DNA of 64,000 bases from Trichomonas vaginalis G3 (lineage: Eukaryota > Parabasalia > Trichomonadida > Trichomonadidae). A program made the translations under genes and the position numbers. The stretch is taken from positions 26,765,411 through 26,829,410 of the forward strand of contig NC_067203.1 in the NCBI RefSeq assembly GCF_026262505.1. Reading direction: 5' to 3'. The notes below the pieces were generated by a model. That model saw only the letters and a program-made list of their open reading frames with translations. It did no database searches and was not told where the DNA came from. Positions 59,008 through 64,000 of the stretch are shown in pieces. Position 1 is the stretch's first letter, and each line of letters begins with the position of its first letter.

Positions 59008-62000
59008 ATGGCGGCAAAAAAGTGGCTGAACACAATCTCCTTCAATTATATGACTACATCATCGGAAAGCAACCCTGCTTTCGTGGAGAGTACTGATGAT
59101 GTTACTTCAGATACCTTTGATATTGATGATATTATGAAGAGTGAAAAGCAAAACTCAAAAAAACAGCATCATGAAGAAGAAGCTTCAAAAGCTCTTATAG
59201 ATACAATTAGGAGCAAAATGACGATATCAAAGATTCTGTCAAGCAGGAGTCGTAGAAATGGCCAAGAATACTATGTAAAATACAGAAATAGTAGTTATAG
59301 AGATTGTGAATGGATTTCAGAAAAGCGTTTACTGAAACAAACAAATGGAAAGCTTGTTTTAAGCAATTTTGAAAGGCTTTATCAAGGAAATCCACCGAAA
59401 AAAGATTTTTTCCCAAAGGAATATACAATTCCAGAGCGTGTAATTGGAAAAGAACTCGTTGACGGAATTCCTTACTATGCAGTTAAATGGACACAACTTG
59501 ATTATGACGAGGTTACTTATGAACTTCACGCGAATTACTTAAACGATCTTATTAAAGAATTCGAAGCTGACACGCCACCAGAACCAGCACCAGAATTCAA
59601 AAAACCAGACCCTTCGGAATTCAGAACAATCAAAAAACCAGATAAATCAAAATCTGGAAAAAGTCTCAGAGAATATCAGCTACAAGGTGTCAATTTCTTA
59701 GTCAATTCATGGTACAACAACAAAAATCCTATACTTGCTGATGAAATGGGCCTTGGAAAGACTTGCCAAGCATCATATTTTATCAAAGTTCTTGCCACAC
59801 AAGTTAAATTACCAGGACCATACTTGATCTTAGCACCTTTATCAACGATACCTCATTGGGAGCGAGAATTGCATGATTGGACAGATTTGAAAGTTTTGAC
59901 CTTCTTAGGAAGCAAAGAACGCAGAGACATGCTTAAAAAGTACTTAATTACATACCAAGGAACACGTATTCCCAAGTTTGACGTACTTTTGACAACATTT
60001 GAATACATCATGAGAGAAGTCAGGACTTTCAAGGCAGATTTTCATTGGAGATGCCTCATAATCGATGAAGCACATCGTCTCAAGAACTTTGACTCTAAAA
60101 TTACTCATACAATGAACAATTATAACGCGGATTTCAAAGTTCTCCTCACAGGAACACCATTACAGAACAATACCAAGGAGTTATGGACATTACTTAACTT
60201 CTTAGATACAGAAAGATTCGCAGATCATCATATTTTCGATGAAAAATTCGGAAAATTGCAAGATGCAGAGCAAATCAAAGAACTTCAGGCCATCCTTAAG
60301 CCATTGATGCTCAGAAGACTCAAAGGTGATGTAGAAAAGAACATCATCCCCATGGATGAAGTAATTATCGAATGTGGAATGACACCTCACCAAAAAGGAT
60401 ACTATCAGAGCATCTACACGAAGAATATGGATTATTTATCGAGAGGTGCCCACAAGCAGAACTGTTCAAACCTCATGAGTATCTGCATGGAACTCAGAAA
60501 ATGTTGCAACCACCCGTACTTGATCAAAGGTGCTGAAGACCAGATCCTCATTGAACGTGCAGCTCTTCTACCAAACAAAAAGAAGAAACCGGCCAATTTT
60601 GAGAACGAATGCTTAATAAGTTCCGCTGGAAAGATGATTTTACTGGACAAGCTGCTAGTTAAGCTCAAAAAGGACGGCCACAGAGTACTTATCTTCAGCC
60701 AAATGACGAAAATGTTGGATATTCTCGAAGATTATTTGAGATATAAGAGATACAACTACGAAAGAATCGATGGATCCGTCAAAACAGAAGACAGACAACA
60801 GGCCATCGACAGATTCAATGATGAAAAGAGCAACAGCTTCATATTCCTCTTATGTACAAGAGCAGGAGGTTTAGGAATTAACCTCGTTAGCGCTGATACT
60901 GTTGTCATCTACGATTCAGACTGGAATCCTCAGAACGATATCCAGGCCACGGCCAGATGCCATCGTATCGGCCAAAAGAAGAAAGTTACGGCCTATCGCT
61001 TCATCACCGCTAATACTTATGAGAGAAAGATGTTCGATATCGCTTCCCTTAAGAAAGGCTTGGATACAGCTGTTTTGGAGACAAATAAGGGAGATTGGAA
61101 ACACGATACTGCCGAAATTGAGAAATTGTTGCGTATCGGAGCTTACTATGCCTTCAATGAGGACGCAAATGACCTGTTGATCAACGAAGAAGATATCGAT
61201 ACAATTATTTCGAAATCTAAGTTGATCCAACACGATGCGAATACTTCTGATGGCTCCACATTCTCAAAGGCCGTATTCGATATCGAAGACAAAGAAGATA
61301 TCGATGTTACAGACCCAGATTTTTGGAAGAAGTACATGCCTGAGGACGAAAAGGACAAAGACGATATCGATGATCCAAATGCCAACTTAAGTATCGCAGA
61401 AAGACTTAGATTGGCCAGAGGAGAAACTCCGATTCCTCCTCCAACACCGAAAAAGAAGAGGAAAGAAGGTCCTCCGCAGCATAAGAGGTCTACATTCAAA
61501 TGGACCAGACAGAGGATAAACAGAGTCCAACAGTTGCTTTTGAAGTACGGATTTAGCCAAATTAAGAAAATTTCGGAAGAATTCGACTCTGAGTTACCAA
61601 TTGATGAACTCAAAAGAGTATTGTTCATTTACGCTTCATTCTACAAGGAGTATCTTACTATTTATGATACTTTTCTTGAAGATATTTGCTCAAAAAGCCC
61701 AAATCCACAATACTCGAACTTTGACAAGTACATTAAGACAAAGTTCAAGGATGAGTTCATCTCAGCGGTCGGAACATTCACAATTCAAAAGGCAAACAGA
61801 TTATCTCAATTGGAACTCATCAATCTCGCACTCCATGAAAAGAATTTGTCTGTTTTCAAGTTCAACAAGATCGAATCAGCTAAGCCATCAAAGAATTGGA
61901 GCAATGATGATGACAATTATCTCATTAATTTCGTATTTCAGAGCGGATTCTCAGAATTATCGAACACAAAGTACAGCCATGATAATTCTGAGATCACTAC

Positions 62001-63414
62001 TTCAATGCTCATTGCAAGATTCGATGTTTTGTGCGCAAAAATCCTCAAATATTATTTGGACCATGAAGTTCCCACGATCGAGAAAAGTGACACCGAGGAA
62101 CAAAATTCTGACAACGAAAAAAGTGAAAACCAAGAACTTCGGATTGATGGAATTTACACGACAAAGACAGGAACATGGACAGCCAGAGAGCATGAATTCA
62201 TCTATTTCAATCTTCTTGGCTTCGGATATCCTTCTGCAGCTGAATTTGTCCAGAAAACAGGATTTTATTCGAAATCTGTTGATGAAGTTGATGAATACAT
62301 CACCAAATTGATTGATTTCTGTGAGAAGCGCGCTGCAAACCGCCATGCAGTTCTTGATTCCGGAATTTTGGAAACAGAAGTCGATTATGATAACTCAAAT
62401 CGCTTAATGGAGCGCATTAAGTTCTTCCAGAAAGTCAGAGAATACGTTAGATCCCCTCCAGAAGACGCTGCAAAAGGAAGAGACTGGACTTTGATAAATT
62501 ATTTCGCAAACAATGGCTTTTTGGACATGGATACCAACTCCGTTTACCTTAATATCTTCGGACCAGACTTAGTCGAAGCCAAACTCTTCAGAAAAATCCA
62601 ATTAATCATGCATCCACCGACAGCAAGCGAAAGACCAGCGATTTTACCAGGAGAAATTGCCGATATCCAGTACAATGAAGACGGAACTCCAATTCTTCCT
62701 GCCGCAATCACTAATACTTTGATTTTGAATAATATCGGCCAAGTTATCACAGATAGACCAGGATTCCAGAGCGAGCGTTACTATTATCCAGCGGGATTTG
62801 TCTCAGAACGCTACTACGCTTCATGTTTCGACATCGGAGAGAAAATTTGGTACCGAAACTACGTAATTGACACTGGAGATGACTTGCCATTGTTCAGAGT
62901 CGAAACTCCTGATGGCAGACTGTCCTGGGAATCCACAAAAACGTCTAATGTGTGGTTGGCCGTTCTTAAGTCCATCGAAGAGCGAAAGAAAGAGGTCGGA
63001 CTCCCTGGAAACAGAGTCCTCTCAATTTCTGGACCAGAAATGTTCGGTTTTGCCAATCCGGTCATTTCACAACTGATAAATGAAAGCGCGAGTATAAAGA
63101 ACGATCCGTCATTTAAGCAGAAATCATTAATCAAAGACAAACTCGATCTAAAGGAAACAGAAAAGAAAGATAATGAAAATAATTTACCAACGAAACCTTC
63201 TTCTGTTTCAAAATCGAAGCCGGCGAAGCAGGAGTCTGCTCCTATGACCTTGAAATTCGACTTTTCTAAGTTGATTGGTGACGAAAAGATGAAATCTCAG
63301 ATGGTTGTAATAGATAGCAAAGCAATCCTCCAAAAGAACTCTTTAACTGTTCCTATTAGAGATGATAAACAACCTCTAAAATCTGCAGTTGAAGATGTCT
63401 CAAAATTAATTTAA
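59008..63414 (+). CDS. CHD-type chromatin remodeler with C-terminal FYRN/FYRC domains
   Basis: 1,468 residues. Two chromodomains (~74-112, ending DCEWISEKRL; and ~141-175, KWTQLDYDEVTYEL) precede a SNF2 ATPase. Walker A is DEMGLGKT (~245), the DEAH box is IIDEAH (~351) and the helicase C domain ends in QATARCHRIGQKKK (~645-658). A basic linker (PKKKRKEG) and SANT/SLIDE-like helices (~825-1010) follow. Residues ~1250-1290 (GFQSERYYYPAGFVSERYYA) match FYRN, and ~1294-1360 (LFRVETPDGRLSWESTKTSN, then SISGPEMFGFANPVI) match FYRC. It would slide nucleosomes in ATP-dependent fashion. The FYR pair, usual in MLL/TRX, KDM5-type and TBRG1 proteins, is unexpected here. Initiator-like TCACAT lies at 58984. 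Confidence 0.9.
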   Translation: MAAKKWLNTISFNYMTTSSESNPAFVESTDDVTSDTFDIDDIMKSEKQNSKKQHHEEEASKALIDTIRSKMTISKILSSRSRRNGQEYYVKYRNSSYRDCEWISEKRLLKQTNGKLVLSNFERLYQGNPPKKDFFPKEYTIPERVIGKELVDGIPYYAVKWTQLDYDEVTYELHANYLNDLIKEFEADTPPEPAPEFKKPDPSEFRTIKKPDKSKSGKSLREYQLQGVNFLVNSWYNNKNPILADEMGLGKTCQASYFIKVLATQVKLPGPYLILAPLSTIPHWERELHDWTDLKVLTFLGSKERRDMLKKYLITYQGTRIPKFDVLLTTFEYIMREVRTFKADFHWRCLIIDEAHRLKNFDSKITHTMNNYNADFKVLLTGTPLQNNTKELWTLLNFLDTERFADHHIFDEKFGKLQDAEQIKELQAILKPLMLRRLKGDVEKNIIPMDEVIIECGMTPHQKGYYQSIYTKNMDYLSRGAHKQNCSNLMSICMELRKCCNHPYLIKGAEDQILIERAALLPNKKKKPANFENECLISSAGKMILLDKLLVKLKKDGHRVLIFSQMTKMLDILEDYLRYKRYNYERIDGSVKTEDRQQAIDRFNDEKSNSFIFLLCTRAGGLGINLVSADTVVIYDSDWNPQNDIQATARCHRIGQKKKVTAYRFITANTYERKMFDIASLKKGLDTAVLETNKGDWKHDTAEIEKLLRIGAYYAFNEDANDLLINEEDIDTIISKSKLIQHDANTSDGSTFSKAVFDIEDKEDIDVTDPDFWKKYMPEDEKDKDDIDDPNANLSIAERLRLARGETPIPPPTPKKKRKEGPPQHKRSTFKWTRQRINRVQQLLLKYGFSQIKKISEEFDSELPIDELKRVLFIYASFYKEYLTIYDTFLEDICSKSPNPQYSNFDKYIKTKFKDEFISAVGTFTIQKANRLSQLELINLALHEKNLSVFKFNKIESAKPSKNWSNDDDNYLINFVFQSGFSELSNTKYSHDNSEITTSMLIARFDVLCAKILKYYLDHEVPTIEKSDTEEQNSDNEKSENQELRIDGIYTTKTGTWTAREHEFIYFNLLGFGYPSAAEFVQKTGFYSKSVDEVDEYITKLIDFCEKRAANRHAVLDSGILETEVDYDNSNRLMERIKFFQKVREYVRSPPEDAAKGRDWTLINYFANNGFLDMDTNSVYLNIFGPDLVEAKLFRKIQLIMHPPTASERPAILPGEIADIQYNEDGTPILPAAITNTLILNNIGQVITDRPGFQSERYYYPAGFVSERYYASCFDIGEKIWYRNYVIDTGDDLPLFRVETPDGRLSWESTKTSNVWLAVLKSIEERKKEVGLPGNRVLSISGPEMFGFANPVISQLINESASIKNDPSFKQKSLIKDKLDLKETEKKDNENNLPTKPSSVSKSKPAKQESAPMTLKFDFSKLIGDEKMKSQMVVIDSKAILQKNSLTVPIRDDKQPLKSAVEDVSKLI

Positions 63415-63702
63415 TATATTATTTTTTTGTATTTTTGTTTTTATATTAATTGATGTATAAATTCACTATGATTTATCTATCTTAATCTTTTTGCATTTTT
63501 AATACCCTACTTTCAATAATTTTTATATTTTTTTTAATACAATTCATATTCATTTAAAATCCAACAAAACATGTGAATTTAAATACATACTTTAATCAAT
63601 TCTGGCAAGCATTGGATTTTATTCAGGATTATTGATTAAAGTGCTGTTATTCTAAAAAGGAATTAGTTTATTCCAATACTATCTAACAAGACATAATGAC
63701 AT
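63415..63702. other. Convergent intergenic spacer
   Basis: AT-rich spacer between the stops of two convergent genes; nothing recognised. Confidence 0.6.
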
Positions 63703-64000
63703 TCAGTTCTTTCTCTTCTTATATATTATGATGCTGATAACTACAATAGCTACAACAACAACAACTGCAACAACTGTGCAAACAATAATTATTGTTGTTT
63801 TGTGGTTATTACTATTGGGTTTGACCGGTGATTCATTGCATTTTGTTGTGATTGAGGAATTTTCTGCTAAGCATAGTGTTACTGTGACATCACCTTCACC
63901 TAATATTGATTTAAGTTTATCTTGTGTTATGTTCATGATTTTCCCTAATCTTGTCAATGACCAATGATTCACATCATAATAAATAACAAATCGTTTTCCT
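63703..64000 (-). CDS. C-terminal end of a membrane-anchored surface protein (partial)
   Basis: The frame is open to the window edge, so the start lies outside. Visible residues show a helical segment (TRLGKIMNITQDKLKSILGE), a small beta-rich stretch, then a single transmembrane span rich in Val/Ile (TTIIIVCTVVAVVVVVAIVV) and a short basic cytoplasmic tail (YKKRKN). This tail style is typical of trichomonad type I surface proteins such as BspA-like or cysteine-peptidase-like families; which one cannot be told. Confidence 0.7.
   Translation of the reverse strand, partial: GKRFVIYYDVNHWSLTRLGKIMNITQDKLKSILGEGDVTVTLCLAENSSITTKCNESPVKPNSNNHKTTIIIVCTVVAVVVVVAIVVISIIIYKKRKN

Overview
The window looks like nuclear DNA of a parabasalid flagellate (a trichomonad such as Trichomonas or Tritrichomonas). 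The DNA is very AT-rich and the genes have no visible introns. There are clustered Polinton (Maverick) elements, an initiator-binding-domain (IBD) transcription factor, DUF3447/ankyrin proteins and a BspA-like leucine-rich protein. Several host genes have a TCAYWT-type initiator a few bases upstream of the ATG. The species cannot be fixed from sequence alone.

Bases 1 to about 37,245 are a mosaic of Polinton fossils. Two protein-primed DNA polymerases, two integrases, two phage-like fibers, two packaging ATPases, two KilA-N regulators, two copies of one unknown protein and three related structural proteins show that at least two, perhaps three, elements are nested or fused. Many small genes look whole, while the large replication and capsid genes mostly look broken. 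Three regulatory architectures recur. A ~50-bp leader precedes five accessory genes. Divergent genes share 16-25 bp spacers. A palindromic intergenic repeat (core GAGGTGAGATCTCACC) occurs eight times and, as a ~75-bp inverted pair, brackets an accessory-gene cassette. Two plain DNA transposons sit inside: an 810-bp TA-flanked element in the polymerase gene and a 2.27-kb TTAA-flanked element upstream of a KilA-N gene. The right edge carries an intact-looking Dam-like adenine methyltransferase whose upstream region holds three host-like TCACTTTT motifs.

Bases 37,250-40,300 are gene-poor host DNA holding a conspicuous GC-rich island of about nine stem-loops. From 40.3 kb on are ordinary host genes. 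In order they are an acidic unknown protein, a TTLL-type tubulin ligase, an IBD transcription factor, an unknown Ser-rich protein, an ankyrin protein, a TTAA-flanked transposon relic, tRNA-Ser(AGA), a CK1-like pseudokinase, a GT31/Fringe-like membrane glycosyltransferase, a mariner-like relic, a DUF3447-ankyrin protein, a 5'-less BspA-like gene and a CAMK-type kinase. The row ends with a CHD-type chromatin remodeler carrying C-terminal FYRN and FYRC domains, and the membrane tail of a surface protein that leaves the window.

The most unusual items are the CHD+FYRN/FYRC fusion, the 24-nt in-frame double-hairpin insert seen by comparing two paralogous element genes, the inverted-repeat gene cassette, the 22-bp phased repeat array between divergent element genes, and the GC-rich hairpin island.
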